Made by a program: the position numbers and the translations under genes. From assembly GCF_030161615.1 (NCBI RefSeq), contig NZ_BSUN01000001.1, positions 1,984,001 to 2,048,000 of the forward strand: DNA of 64,000 nucleotides, written 5' to 3'. The notes beneath the pieces were generated by a model, which saw only the letters and a program-made list of their open reading frames with translations, was not told the origin of the DNA and made no database searches. How positions within the stretch are numbered: position 1 is the stretch's first letter; each line of letters begins with the position of its first letter. Shown here in pieces: positions 39,516 to 50,100 of this stretch. This DNA is from Demequina litorisediminis (GTDB lineage: Bacteria; Actinomycetota; Actinomycetes; Actinomycetales; Demequinaceae).

Positions 39516-40617
39516 CCGTGCTGAACGTGAAGCCCGCTTCCGAGTGCCGTTTCGATGCGGTGTCCCTTGGCGAGGTGATGCTTCGCCTGGACCCCGGCGA
39601 GGGCCGCATCCGCACCGCGAGGAATTTCACCGCCTGGGAAGGCGGCGGTGAGTACAACGTGTCTCGCGGCCTCGCGCGGGCGTTCGGCTACCGCACCGGC
39701 GTGGTCACCGCGCTGGCCGACAACGAGGTGGGCCACCTGGTGGAGAGCCTCATCCTCGCCGGCGGGGTGGACGTCTCGCACCTGGTGTGGAAGGCCTACG
39801 ACGGCATCGGCCGGTCGGTGCGCAACGGCCTGAACTTCACCGAGCGTGGCTTCGGCGTGCGCGGCGCCGTGGGCGTGTCCGACCGCGGCCACACCGCCGC
39901 CTCGCAACTCAGCGCCGACGATGTCGACTTCGACCACCTGTTCGGGGAACTCGGCGTGCGCTGGCTTCACACCGGTGGCATCTATGCGGCGCTGTCCGAC
40001 ACGGCCGCCGAGACCGTGATCGCGGCCGTCGAGGCCGCCCACCGTCACGGCACCGTCGTGTCCTATGACCTGAACTACAGGCCGAGCCTGTGGAAGGCCA
40101 TCGGGGGCAAGGAACGGGCGCAGGAGGTGAACCGGGCCATCGCCCCGCACGTGGATGTGATGATCGGAAACGAGGAGGACTTCACTGCTTCGCTCGGCTT
40201 CGAGGTCCCGGGCGTCGACGAGGACCTCGCCGAGGCTCGACGTCGCGGGCTTCGCGTCGATGATCGGCGCGGCTGCGCAGGCGTTCCCGAACTTCCACGT
40301 CATCGCGACCACGATGCGCGGCGTGAGGTCCGCGACCGTGAACGACTGGGGCGCGTTGGCCTGGTCGCGCGACACCGGAGTGGTGCGTGCCACCCAGCGG
40401 GACGGGTTGGAGATTCTTGACCGCGTGGGTGGGGGAGACTCCTTCGCGAGCGGCCTGATTCACGGCCTCCTCGAGGGCGAATCCTTGGAGCGCGCCGTCA
40501 GCCTCGGTGCCGCCCACGGGGCCCTGGCCATGACCACCCCGGGCGACACCACCATGGCCACCAAGGCCGAGGTGCACAAGGCTCGCCGCCGGGGGAGGCG
40601 CGCGCGTCGACCGCTAA
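39512..40617 (+). CDS. kdgK: 2-keto-3-deoxygluconate kinase (PfkB family)
   Basis: Phosphorylates KDG to feed eda; 367 residues corrected. The PfkB carbohydrate kinase fold is shown by GEVMLRLDPGEG, the glycine-rich AWEGGGEYNVSRGLAR and the catalytic motif DRVGGGDSFASGLIHGLL. Extra bases in AGCT at 40233-40237 and 40579-40583 are removed, giving LAELDVAGFASMIGAA and HKLAAGGGARVDR. Last gene of the uronate operon; an inverted repeat follows. Confidence 0.92.
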
Positions 40618-40655
40618 GCCACAGCATCGGCCGCCTGGCCCGCCGCATGCGTGCG

Positions 40656-40706
40656 GGCGGGACATGGAGGTCACTTTTGCGCGAGATGTGGCACTCATGT
40701 CCCGCC
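40656..40706. repeat. Inverted repeat after kdgK
   Basis: Perfect 11-bp arms GGCGGGACATG (40656-40666) and CATGTCCCGCC (40696-40706) around a 29-base spacer containing TTTTGCGCGAGATGTGGCA. It may end the kdgK transcript. Confidence 0.6.
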
Positions 40707-40760
40707 AGGGCGACGTCGGGGCGTGAGCCCGAGCGGGTTGCCGCTTGGTCGTGTTACTGT

Positions 40761-40774
40761 ACCGACCAGACGGT
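40761..40774. promoter_or_regulatory. Putative TetR operator before the MFS gene
   Basis: ACCGACCAGACGGT, an inverted repeat with ACCG/CGGT ends of the kind bound by TetR repressors, 26 bp before the MFS start. The TetR gene lies directly downstream of the pump. Confidence 0.5.
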
Positions 40775-40799
40775 TAAGTAATTCGAAGGGACTTCACTC

Positions 40800-42298
40800 A
40801 TGTCTGTGGCACGTCGTTGGGCCGCGCTCTCGGTGCTCGTGGGTGCCGTGCTGCTGCTCGCCATCGACAGCACGGTGCTGTACCTCGCGGTGCCGGCGCT
40901 CTCCGCTGACCTCGGCGCCACCTCCACGCAGGTGCTGTGGGTGGGAGACATCTACTCGCTCGCCATCGCGGGCCTTCTTGTCACGATGGGCAACCTCGCC
41001 GACCGCATCGGCCGCAAGCGCCTCCTGCTGATCGGTGCCACGGGCTTCGGCGCCGCCTCTATCCTCGCCGCGACCGCGTCCAGCCCCGAGATGCTCATCG
41101 CTGCTCGGCTGCTCCTGGGCGTCGCGGGCGCGACCCTGATGCCCTCGACCCTGTCGCTGATCCGCAACGTCTTCCCCGACCCCACGGAACGCACGCGCGC
41201 GATCGCCATCTGGTCGGCGGCCGCGGCCAGCGGACTTGCCGTCGGCCCTCTGGTGGGTGGCGCACTGCTGGAGCACTTCTGGTGGGGTTCCGTGTTCCTC
41301 ATCAACGTGCCCGTGGTCGTCATCCTCGTCATCGCCGGCGCATGGCTGCTGCCCGAGTCGCGCGGCCCCGCGGACGGAGGATTCGACCTCGTGTCGAGCG
41401 CGTTGTCGATGGCCGCGATCATTCCCTTCGTCTATGTGGTGAAGAAGGCGTTCGGAGGAGACCTCGGTGGTGCCACCCTCGTCGCGGCGCTCATCGCCGT
41501 GGCGGCCGGCTTCGCCTTCGTGCGCCGCCAGCGCACCTCGCAAGCGCCGATGGTCGACGTGCACCTGTTCCGCGTCCCGGAGTTCGCCGGAGCCGTGGCG
41601 GTCAACTTCATCACGGTGTTCGCGCTCAGCGGTGTCCTGTTCTTCTTCTCGCAGTACCTGCAGGCTCGCACGTGGCATGAGTCCGCTCCAGGCGGGTGTG
41701 GCGCAGTTGCCGATCGCCGTCGCAGGCATGGCGGTCGCGCTCGTCGTCGCCGTAGCGCTGCGCGCCTATGGCAGGGGACCGGCCATCGCCGGTGCCCTCG
41801 CCCTGGCCGCCGCGGGGCTGGTGCTCTTGGCCATGGTGGAAGGCGCATCGTCCTACTGGTGGGTGGCGCTCGCGCTGATTCCCGTGGGACTGGGCATCGG
41901 GATGTCCGAGACGCTCAGCGTCGACGCCGTCGTCTCGGCGGTGGAGCCGCAGAAGGCAGGTGCCGCGTCGTCGATTTCCGAGACCGCCTACGAGCCTGGG
42001 CGTGGCCATGGGAATCGCGGTGCTGGGATCGCTCGCCTCGCTCGCGTACCGCCTCCACCTCGACGTGCCCGCCGGCACGTCTCCTGAGGCCTCAGCGGCC
42101 GTCGAGGACTCGCTGGCGACGGCATCGGCCGTCCTGGAACCCGGCGACCCGCTCCTGGTGCAGGCGCAGCAGGCCTTTACCGACGGCATGCAGATCACCA
42201 CGGTCGTGGCGGCCGCTGTTCTCCTCGTGGGTGCCGCGGTGGCGTGGCGTAAGATCCCGGCCAACCGCACGGCGGTTCTGGTGGAGCACGGAGGGTGA
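40800..42298 (+). CDS. MFS transporter, DHA2 (EmrB/QacA) type
   Basis: A drug efflux pump of about 498 residues with some 14 membrane helices. The family's motif A is GNLADRIGRKRLLLIGATGFG, shown here only in part (LADRIGRKRLL), and motif C-like RLLLGVAGATLMPSTLSLI is present. Two extra bases in AGCT, at 41662-41666 and 41993-41997, are removed (LQLARGMSPLQAG; AYELGVAMGIAVLG). It forms an operon with the TetR gene after it. The drug range is unknown. Confidence 0.9.
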
Positions 42299-42302
42299 TG
42301 GC

Positions 42303-42859
42303 ATGGGGCGCGTCGAGGGACGGACGGCCGAGGACACCAAGCGCTTGATCCTCGAGGCGGCGAGCCGGGTCGTGTTGCGTGATGGGCTCGCCGCGAGCCT
42401 CGCCGCCGTCGCCGCCGAGGCGGGCGTCTCCAAGGGGGCTGCTCTATCACTACGCCTCTAAGGCGGCGCTGACCGAGGCGCTTGCGGTGGAGCCTGTACG
42501 AGTCCTTCCGCCGCTCGGTTCACGACGCCGTTGCCGACGGCGACGACCGGCCCGGAAAGCTGCTGCGCGCTTACGTCCGGGTCTCCATGGCCGATGCCCG
42601 CGACGCGGCCGGCCTGCGTGACAGCGTCGCGCTGGCCGCCCACGTCATGGGAGAGCCCGCGCTCCAGCACATCGCCGACGCGGATGCGCGGCGCTGGCGC
42701 GAGGAGCTCGCGGACGACGGCCTTCCGCCGCGCGTGGTGCGCCTGGTGGTCGCCGCGAGCGACGGGGTGAGCGTGGCGCCCCTGTGGGGGACGTCGCTTG
42801 CCCACGAGGACATCCACGCGCTCGAGGAGGAGCTCCTCGAACTGACTCGGCTTCCGTAA
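42303..42859 (+). CDS. TetR-family regulator
   Basis: A 185-residue repressor, most likely of the pump gene just upstream. The helix-turn-helix region reads SLAAVAAEAGVSKGGLLYHY after correction. Two defects: an extra base in AGCT at 42491-42495 (VELYESFRRSV) and two G's lost from the run 42434-42438; the GGLLYHY restored there is the family's hallmark. Four bases separate it from the pump's stop. It converges tightly on lldD, with only nine bases between stops. Confidence 0.88.
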
Positions 42860-42868
42860 CTCCTGCGC

Positions 42869-44114
42869 CTACGCGGGGCTCCAGGGGGCGAGTGCGCGTA
42901 GGCGAGTGACGTGGCCGGGGTTCAGGTCGGCCACCGACGCGACTCCCAGGAGTTTCATGGTCCGCACGATCTCGGTGCGGAGGATCTCGATGGTGCGGTC
43001 GACGCCCTCGCGCCCGCCCGCCATCAGCCCGTAGAGGTACGCGCGGCCCACCAGCGTGAAGTCAGCGCCCATCGCCAGAGCCGCCACCACGTCGGCCCCC
43101 GACATGATGCCGGTGTCGAGGAGGATGGTCGCCTCGGGCCCGAGCGCGCGGCGCACGGTCGGGAGCAGGTGGAACGGCACGGGGGCGCGGTCCAACTGGC
43201 GGCCGCCATGGTTGGACAGCACGATGCCGTCCACGCCCAGGTCCCACACGCGCCTGGCGTCGTCGACGGTCTGGATGCCCTTCACGACCACCTTGCCCGG
43301 CCACTGGTCGCGAATCCATGCGAGATCGTCGAAGTCGACGGTGGGGTCGAAGAGTGCATCGAGCAGGCTCGCCGATGGTCCCATTCCACTCCGAGAGCGA
43401 GGCGAACGCGAGCGGCTCGGTGGTGAGGAAGTTCCACCACCACTCGGGCCGCGGGATCGCGTTGAGCACCGTCCGCGGCGTGAGCCTGCGGCGGGATGGT
43501 GAAGCCGTTGTAGGAGTCCCGCAGGCGCGCGCCGGCGACCGGCACATCGACGGTGACGAGGAGGGTGTCGAAGCCGGCATCGGCGGCGCGGGAGACGAGC
43601 CCCATCGATTTGTCGCGGTCCTTCTGCATGTACAGGCTGGAACCAGTTGCGGCCCTCGGGGTTGGCGTCGCGCACCCCCTCGGGGGAGGTGGTGCCCACG
43701 GTGGACAGCGAGAACGGAATCCCTGCCGCGCCCGCCGCGGAGGCGCCCGCGCGCTCGCCCTCGGCGTGCATCATGCGCGTAAAGCCGGTGGGGGCGATAC
43801 CGAAGGGCAGCGCCGACGGCCCGCCCAGGATGTCCACCGAGGTGTCCACGGCGGACACGTCGCGCAGGATCGCGGGGTGGAACTCGATGTCGCGGAACGC
43901 CTGGCGGGCGCGCCCGAGCGACAGGCTCGAACTCCGCCGCGCCGTCGGTGTAGTCGAATGCGCCTCGGGGCGTGCGACGCTTCGCGATCGCGCGCAGGTC
44001 CTCGATGCGGTGCGCCTTGGCCAGGCGTCGCCTGCGACCGTTCGGGTCGAAGCCCTTGAACCGCATCAGCGGGGCCAGGTCGGCGGGACGCGGGACGCGT
44101 CGCTCCATCTTCAT
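42869..44114 (-). CDS. lldD: L-lactate dehydrogenase (FMN-dependent)
   Basis: Oxidises L-lactate to pyruvate, 413 residues corrected. It has the FMN-binding pieces of the alpha-hydroxyacid oxidase family: [47 protein letters not shown], the catalytic [11 protein letters not shown] and [18 protein letters not shown]. Four extra bases inside AGCT (43365-43369, 43483-43487, 43634-43638, 43923-43927). It is the last gene of the rhamnose operon and overlaps rhaB (ATGA), which fits disposal of the lactate formed by RhaEW. Confidence 0.92.
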
Positions 44115-45554
44115 CGGGTGCCTCCTCGAGGCTGATACGTGCGGACGTGCTGCGTGCGGGCCACGAGGTCCCGCAGCGACTCGATGCTCTCACCCGTGGC
44201 GCCGAGCGCGCGTGCCTGCACCAGCACGTTGCCGAGCGCGGTCGCCTCGACCGGCCCCGCGACGACCGGGAGCCCGGCGCGGTCGGCGGTGCGCTGGCAC
44301 AGCAGAGTGTTCAACGACCCGCCGCCGGTCAGGTGGATCGTGTCGACCGCCTGACCGGACAGGCGCGAGGCCTCGGCGACGGCATCGGAGAAAGCGACGG
44401 CGAGCGACTCGACGATGCAGCGGGTGATCTCCGCGCGCGTGGCCGGGACGGGAAGCCCGTGCTCCGTGAGCCACTGGGAGATTCGCGCGGGCATGTCGCC
44501 GGGTGCGAGAAACGCTTCGTCGTTCGCGTCGAACACGGAGACGTCGCCGCCCACGGCCGCGGCCTCGGCGAGCAGGCGTTCCAGGTCGACCGTCTCGCCC
44601 GCGCGTTCCCAGGTGCGGATCGTCTCGCTCAGCAGCCACAGGCCCATGACGTTGTGCAGGAATCGCGTGCGGCCGTCGACTCCGCCCTCGTTGGTGAAGT
44701 TCGCCTCGCGCGCGGCATCGGTGAGCACCGGCGTCTCCGTCTCGACGCCCACGAGGCCCCACGTGCCGCAGGAGATGTAGGCGCCACCGGCCTCCCGCAT
44801 GGGGGTCGCCAGGACGGCCGATGCCGTGTCGTGGCTTCCCACGGCCGTCACCGGGGTGGACGGCGCCAGGCTTGTCGCCTCGGCGACGGACGGCAGGAGG
44901 TGGCCGATGCGGTCGCCGGGGGAGACGAGGCCCGGCAGCAGGGAGGGGCGCAGGCCGAGCGCCTCGACCAGGGACAAGTCCCACTCGCGCGTTGCCACGT
45001 CGAGCAGCCCGGTGGTCGAGGCATTGGTGCGCTCGGCGACCTCGGCGCCGGTCAGCCAGAACGCCAGCAGGTCCGGTACCAGGAGCATCCGGTCGGCGAT
45101 TCCGAGCACCGCGGGGTCCTCCGCCGCGAGCCTGGTACGCGGTGTTGAAGGGGAGGTACTGCAGGCCGTTGCGCGCGTAGAGCGCCGGGAAGCCCACGCG
45201 AGCGTGTACCGTCTCGACCCCCGCATCGCAGCGCGCATCCCGATAGTGGAACGGTTCGCCCAGCAGGCGGCCAGAGCGCAACAGTGCATAGTCCACGGCC
45301 CACGAGTCGATGCCGACGGAGGCGATGCCGGGCTCCCAGGCCTGCGCGTCCCGCAGTCCCGCCAGGGCGGCGCGGAACAGCGCCTGAGAGTCCCAGTGAA
45401 GACCATCGGGTAGGGCCACGGGACCGTTGGGGAACCGCGCCGCCTGGTGCAGGCGCAGTTCCCCGTCGCCGACGTGGCCCACCATGACCCGGCCGCTCGT
45501 GGCGCCCAGGTCGACGGCGGCGACGGCGAGGGTCCCCGTGGTGGTTGCGCTCAT
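44111..45554 (-). CDS. rhaB: Rhamnulokinase
   Basis: An FGGY-family kinase that phosphorylates L-rhamnulose; 480 residues. N-terminal ATPase motif VAAVDLGATSGRVMVG, middle VGSHDTASAVLATP and SCGTWGLVGVE, C-terminal adenosine motif TIHLTGGGSLNTLLCQ. One extra base in AGCT at 45129-45133 is corrected to FNTAYQLAAEDP. Flanked by rhaEW and lldD with ATGA overlaps on both sides. Confidence 0.94.
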
Positions 45555-47590
45555 CGCAGGAATGCCGCCGCGACACCCGCGTCCACCGGCACGTGAAGGC
45601 CGGTCGTGTGGGTCATGTCGGGACCCGTGAGGACCGCGGCCGCATTCGCCACATGCTCGGGGAGCACCTCGCGCTTCAGGATGGTGCGCTGGGCATAGAA
45701 CTCGCCGAGGTTCTCCTCGTCGATGCCATAGGTCTTGGCGCGGTTGGCGCCCCAGCCGCCGGCGAAGATGCCGGAGCCGCGCACCACTCCGTCGGGATTG
45801 ATGCCGTTGACCTTGATGCCGAACTGTCCCAGTTCCACGGCCAGCAGGCGCACCTGGTGGGCCTGATCCGCCTTCGTGGCGGAATAGGCGATGTTATTCG
45901 GGCCCGCGAACACGGAGTTCTTGGAGGCGATGTAGAGGACGTCGCCGCCCATGTCCTGGTCGATCATCACGCGCGCGCCGGCCTGGGAGACCAGGAACGA
46001 TCCCTTCGCCATCACGTCGTGCTGCAGGTCCCAGTCCCTCTCCGTGGTCTCCAGCAGAGGCTTAGACAGCGACAGGCCCGCGTTGTTGACGACCAGGTCG
46101 ACGCCGCCAAACGCGAGGACGGCCTCGTCGATGGCGGCGGCCACGGCATCGGCCCTGCTCACGTCGATCTGCACGCCCACGGCGACGTCCGTGGAGCCCA
46201 ACTCCGCGGCGGCCTCCTGAGCCTTGGCGAGGTCCAGGTCGGCGATGACGACGCACGCGCCCTCGGCCGCGAGGCGGGTCGCGATGGCCTTGCCGATGCC
46301 CGAGGCGGCGCCGGTGACGAACGCGACGCGGGTGGCGTGGCTCTTGGGCTGGGGCAGGCGCTGGAGCCTGGCTTCCTCGAGCGCCCAATACTCGATGCGG
46401 AACTTCTCCGCGTCCGAGATGGGCGTGTAGGTGGACAGCGACTCGGCGCCGCGCATCACGTTGATGGCGTTGATGTAGAACTCGCCGGCCACGCGCGCGG
46501 TCTGCTTGTTCGCACCGAACGAGAACATGCCGACGCCGGGCACCAAGACGATGAGCGGGTCGGCGCCGCGGATCGCAGGCGACTCCTCGGTCGCGTGCGC
46601 CTCGTAATAGGCCTGGTAGTCGGCCCTATACGCACCGTGGAGGCTCCTTCAGCCTGGCCTTGGCGTCGTCGATGGAGGCGTCGGCGGGCAGGTCCAGCAC
46701 CATGGGCTTGACCTTGGTGCGCAGGAAGTGGTCGGGGCAGGCTCGTGCCGAGCGCGGCGAGGCGCGGATGCTCGGCGCGGCTCAGGAAGTCGAGCACCAC
46801 GTCGGCGTCGGTGAAGTGGCCGACCATCGGTCGGTCGGTCGAGGCGATGCCCCGGATCGTCGGGGCGAGCGCGGCGGCCTTCTCCCGGCGCTCGTCGGCC
46901 GCGAGGGCGCCGTAGCCGTCCAGCGCGGGGCCGAAGGGCTCGGCCTTGCCGTGCCGCTCGATGTACGCGGCCGCCGTGTCGATGATGTGCTGCGAGCGCT
47001 CCTCGCACACGGCGGAGGTGTCGCCCCACGCGGTGATGCCGTGGCCGCCGAGGATGCAGCCGATCGCCTGCGGGTTCGCCTCCTTGATCGCCGCGATGTC
47101 GAGGCCAAGGCGGAAGCCGGGGCGGCGCCACGGCACCCACACCACGGCGTCGCCGAAGATGGTGCGGGTGAGGCTCCTCGCCGTCGACGGCGGTCGCGAT
47201 GGCGATGCCGGAGTCGGGGTGGAGGTGGTCCACGTGGTTGGCGTCCACCAGGCCGTGCATGGCGGTATCGATCGAGGGGGCCGCGCCACCCTTGCCGTGC
47301 AGGCAGTAGTCGAACGCCGCGACCATCTCGTCCTCGCGCTCGACGCCGGGGTACACGTCCACCAGCGCACGCATGCGGTCCAGGCGCAGCACGGCGAGGC
47401 CGGACTCCGTCAGGGTGCCCAGGTCTCCGCCCGAGCCCTTGACCCACAGCAGGTCCGTCGCCTCGCCGGTGACCGGGTCGATCTCGGAGCCCTTCGCAGA
47501 CGTGTTGCCGCCGGCGAAGTTGGTGTTCTTGGGGTTCGCGCCCAGGCGGTTCGAGCGGTTGATGAGGTCGGTGACGGCGGGGTTCGTCAT
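45551..47590 (-). CDS. rhaEW: Bifunctional rhamnulose-1-phosphate aldolase / lactaldehyde dehydrogenase
   Basis: Two enzymes in one chain of 678 residues. The first part (to about residue 400) is a class II aldolase (NTNFAGGNTSAKGSE, DHLHPDSGIAIATA, IGCILGGHGITAWG). The second is a short-chain dehydrogenase (VAFVTGAASGIGKAIATRLA, VNNAGLSLSKP, with a YSATKADQ active site). In the known RhaEW family the second domain oxidises L-lactaldehyde to L-lactate. Three extra bases in AGCT at 46641-46645, 46739-46743 and 47171-47175 are corrected. Followed by rhaB and lldD. Confidence 0.93.
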
Positions 47591-47605
47591 GGTGATCCTT
47601 TGGTG

Positions 47606-48421
47606 TCAGGGACGCAGGCCGGCATCGAGCCAGGCCAGCGCAGCGGTGAGGGTGCGCTCCGCGTGGGGAGGCTCAGGGCGGTTGAGATGTCCGTGGGTGG
47701 TGCCGGGCTCGACGGCATAGGTGACGTCGACGCCAGCCGCCGCGAGTTCGGAGGCGAAGGCCTCGCCCATGGCCCGCAGATCGTCGGCCTCTCCGTCGAC
47801 GATGAGGGTGCGCGGCATCCCGGCAAGGTCATGCCCGCCCGGGAATGCGTAGGGCTCACTCAGCAGCACGGCGTCGCCCACGTAGTGCAGGTTCATCGCG
47901 GCGACCTTGGCGGGCCGGAAGCGGCTGGCCTCCGGGGCCGTGGCGACGGCCGATGCCGCCTCGGGGCTCGCGGTCGGCAGGCTCGCGTGGGTGACGGGGT
48001 AGGCAAGAAAGAGGTGGGTAGGCGCGGTGGGTGCTCCCTCGCGGACGAGGCGCAGGGCGACGCCCGCGGCGATGTTGCCGCCAGCGCTCGCGCCGCCAAG
48101 GATCAGCGCCCCGGGATCCACGCCCAGGTCCTCGGCGCTCGCGGCCATCCAGGCGAACGCGGCGCGGACGTCGTCATGCGCCGCGGGGAAGCGGTGCTTC
48201 CCGCCGCCGCTGACCAGGCGGTAATCCACGGACAGGGCCACGTGGCCCGCGTCGGCAAAGCGCCTGGCCACCGCATCGGCCTCCGGCATGTCCAGGTCGC
48301 CGTGGACAAAGCCGCCGCCGTGGCACCAGACGATGCCGAGCGAGCCAGCCGTGGCATCGGCCGGGCGGTAGAGCCGCGCCGGGACCGTGCCGTCGATGAG
48401 GACGTCAGCCACCTCGGTCAT
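47606..48421 (-). CDS. Alpha/beta hydrolase, HSL-type esterase
   Basis: A 271-residue esterase with the hormone-sensitive-lipase oxyanion motif WCHGGGFVHGD, nucleophile elbow LGGASAGGNIAAG (Ser near residue 122), Asp in IVDGEADDLRAM and His in GTTHGHLNRPEP. No signal peptide. It sits inside the rhamnose operon with an ATGA overlap to rhaM, so it may remove acyl groups from rhamnose or a rhamnoside (inference). Confidence 0.88.
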   Translation of the reverse strand: MTEVADVLIDGTVPARLYRPADATAGSLGIVWCHGGGFVHGDLDMPEADAVARRFADAGHVALSVDYRLVSGGGKHRFPAAHDDVRAAFAWMAASAEDLGVDPGALILGGASAGGNIAAGVALRLVREGAPTAPTHLFLAYPVTHASLPTASPEAASAVATAPEASRFRPAKVAAMNLHYVGDAVLLSEPYAFPGGHDLAGMPRTLIVDGEADDLRAMGEAFASELAAAGVDVTYAVEPGTTHGHLNRPEPPHAERTLTAALAWLDAGLRP

Positions 48422-48765
48422 GCGCGGCCCGCTTCGCGCAGTTGGGTCTCGAGGTGGAAGACCTCGGGTAACTGCGGCGCGCCCTGGTCGGGCCGGTCAC
48501 CGTCGAGCGAGACGAAGAAGGGGGCCATGGTGGCCTCCCAGCGCGCGGTGCGCGGGTCGGCGGCGAGCGCCGCCGCGGAGGCGGCGTCGTCATCGGTCTC
48601 GTAGACGCCGACCAGCAGGCCGGTGGGGGACAGGAACAGCGAGTAGTCGCGCCGTCCCGCGTCACGGATCGCCTCTAGCATCTCGGGCCAGACGGCCCGG
48701 TGGGCTTCGACGTACTCGTCGAGCCGCGTCGGGTCCACCTGGAGCGTGAAGCAGATGCGCGGCAT
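48418..48765 (-). CDS. rhaM: L-rhamnose mutarotase
   Basis: Interconverts alpha and beta L-rhamnopyranose, 115 residues. The ferredoxin-like fold starts MPRICFTLQVDPTRLDEYVE, and the family's YSLFLSPTGLLVGVYE and EVFHLE near the end are present, with the active-site His in the YVEAHRAVWPEM helix. Intact frame. Between rhaI and the esterase in the operon. Confidence 0.93.
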   Translation of the reverse strand: MPRICFTLQVDPTRLDEYVEAHRAVWPEMLEAIRDAGRRDYSLFLSPTGLLVGVYETDDDAASAAALAADPRTARWEATMAPFFVSLDGDRPDQGAPQLPEVFHLETQLREAGRA

Positions 48766-48768
48766 GGC

Positions 48769-49937
48769 CTACGCGCCCCAGCCGGCCTGGGTGCCACCCA
48801 CGCGCTCCTGCGCGGCGCGGGCCAAGTAGCCCGAGTCGGCGAAGGCCTGCATCGGGTCGGCGGGGAGGCCGCGCGACTCGCGCCAGGCGGCGAGGTCGGG
48901 GCGCACGTCCGTATAGAAGGCGTCCATGAGGATGCCGTTGGCGGTCAGGACGTCGCCGTCGATCTGGGCGGCCGTGAGTGCCTCGCGGTCCACCAGCAGC
49001 GCCCGAGCCGTCATCTCCTGGACGTTCAGCACGGAGCGGATCTGGCCGGGGATCTTGTCCTCGATGTTGTGGCACTGGTCGAGCATGAAGGCCGTGTCGC
49101 CGTCCTTGCCGTAGCCGCCTCCGCGGATCACCTCGACGATGATGCGGAACAGTTGGAAGGGGTCGGCGGCGCCCACGATGAGGTCGTCGTCGGCGTAGTT
49201 GCGCGAGTTGAAGTCGAACGAGCCGAGCCTTGCCCAGGCGCAGGAGCCGCATCACGATGAACTCGATGTTGGTGCTCGGGGCGTGGTGGCCGGTGTCGAG
49301 GCACACCGTGGCGCGGTCGCCGAGGGCGGCCACCTGCGCGTAGGCTGGTACCCCAGTCCGGCACGTCCATGTGATAGAACGCCGGCTCGAAGATCTTGTA
49401 CTCGAGAACCAGGCGCTGGTGCTCGCCGATGCGGGCGTAAATCTCCTGGAGAGCCTCGTGCATGCGGTCCTGGCGGCCGCGCATGTCGTCCTGTCCCGCG
49501 TAGTTGGTGCCGTCGGCGAGCCAGATCTTCAGGTCGCGCGAGCCGGTGGCGTCCATGATGTCGATGCACTCGAGGTGGTGATCGATGGCCTTGCGGCGGA
49601 TGCGGTCATCGCGGTGGGCGAGGAGCCGAGCCTTGTAGTCGGCGTCCTGGAAGGTGTTCGAGTTGATGGTCCCGAGCGCGACGCCGTGGTCCTTGGCGTG
49701 GGTCGCGAGTGGCCGTAGTCGTCGACCTTGTCCCACGGGATGTGGAGCGCGACGGTGGGGGCGAGGCCGGTGAACCTGTGCACCTGGGCGGCGTCGGCGA
49801 TCTTCTCGAACGGATCGCGCGCGGTGCCGGGCGTGGTGAAAACCCGGAAGCGGGTACCGGAGTTGCCGAAGGCCCACGAGGGCAGGCTCGATGGCCTGCT
49901 CCTCAAGGCGGTGCGCGATGCTCGCGAAGTCCGTCAT
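48769..49937 (-). CDS. rhaI: L-rhamnose isomerase
   Basis: First committed step, L-rhamnose to L-rhamnulose; 388 residues corrected, of the actinobacterial/Pseudomonas-like type. Metal-site blocks are HHLECIDIMDATGSRDLKIW, VCLDTGHHAPSTNIEF and KLGSFDFNSRNYADDDL. Six defects: extra bases in AGCT at 49226-49230, 49342-49346, 49629-49633 and 49884-49888; lost bases near 49636 and 49707-49712. The pair near 49630 cancels, leaving KARLL where KLGSL is expected. First gene of the operon; an operator lies 60 bp upstream. Confidence 0.92.
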
Positions 49938-49999
49938 GACGTCGTTGTCCTTAGTCGGTGGGGCGGGAGCGCGGGTTTTAGGTCCCGATGCCTCCGCTA

Positions 50000-50011
50000 T
50001 GAATCGTTTCA
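50000..50011. promoter_or_regulatory. RhaR operator between rhaI and the regulator gene
   Basis: TGAATCGTTTCA, the exact reverse complement of the site at 19448-19459. It lies 63 bp before the rhaI start and 190 bp before the divergent regulator. Confidence 0.7.
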
Positions 50012-50100
50012 ACTCTGTCGAGGCTAGGTCTCGGGTGACGTGTTGTCAAGGCCGGTCGCGGCAGTGCGCTGCACGGTGCATGGGGTCATCGTGGCACACT

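Noticed and set aside
40800..42859. A secondary-metabolite cluster around the MFS pump
   Set aside because: No biosynthetic genes are near; it is a plain pump-plus-TetR pair.
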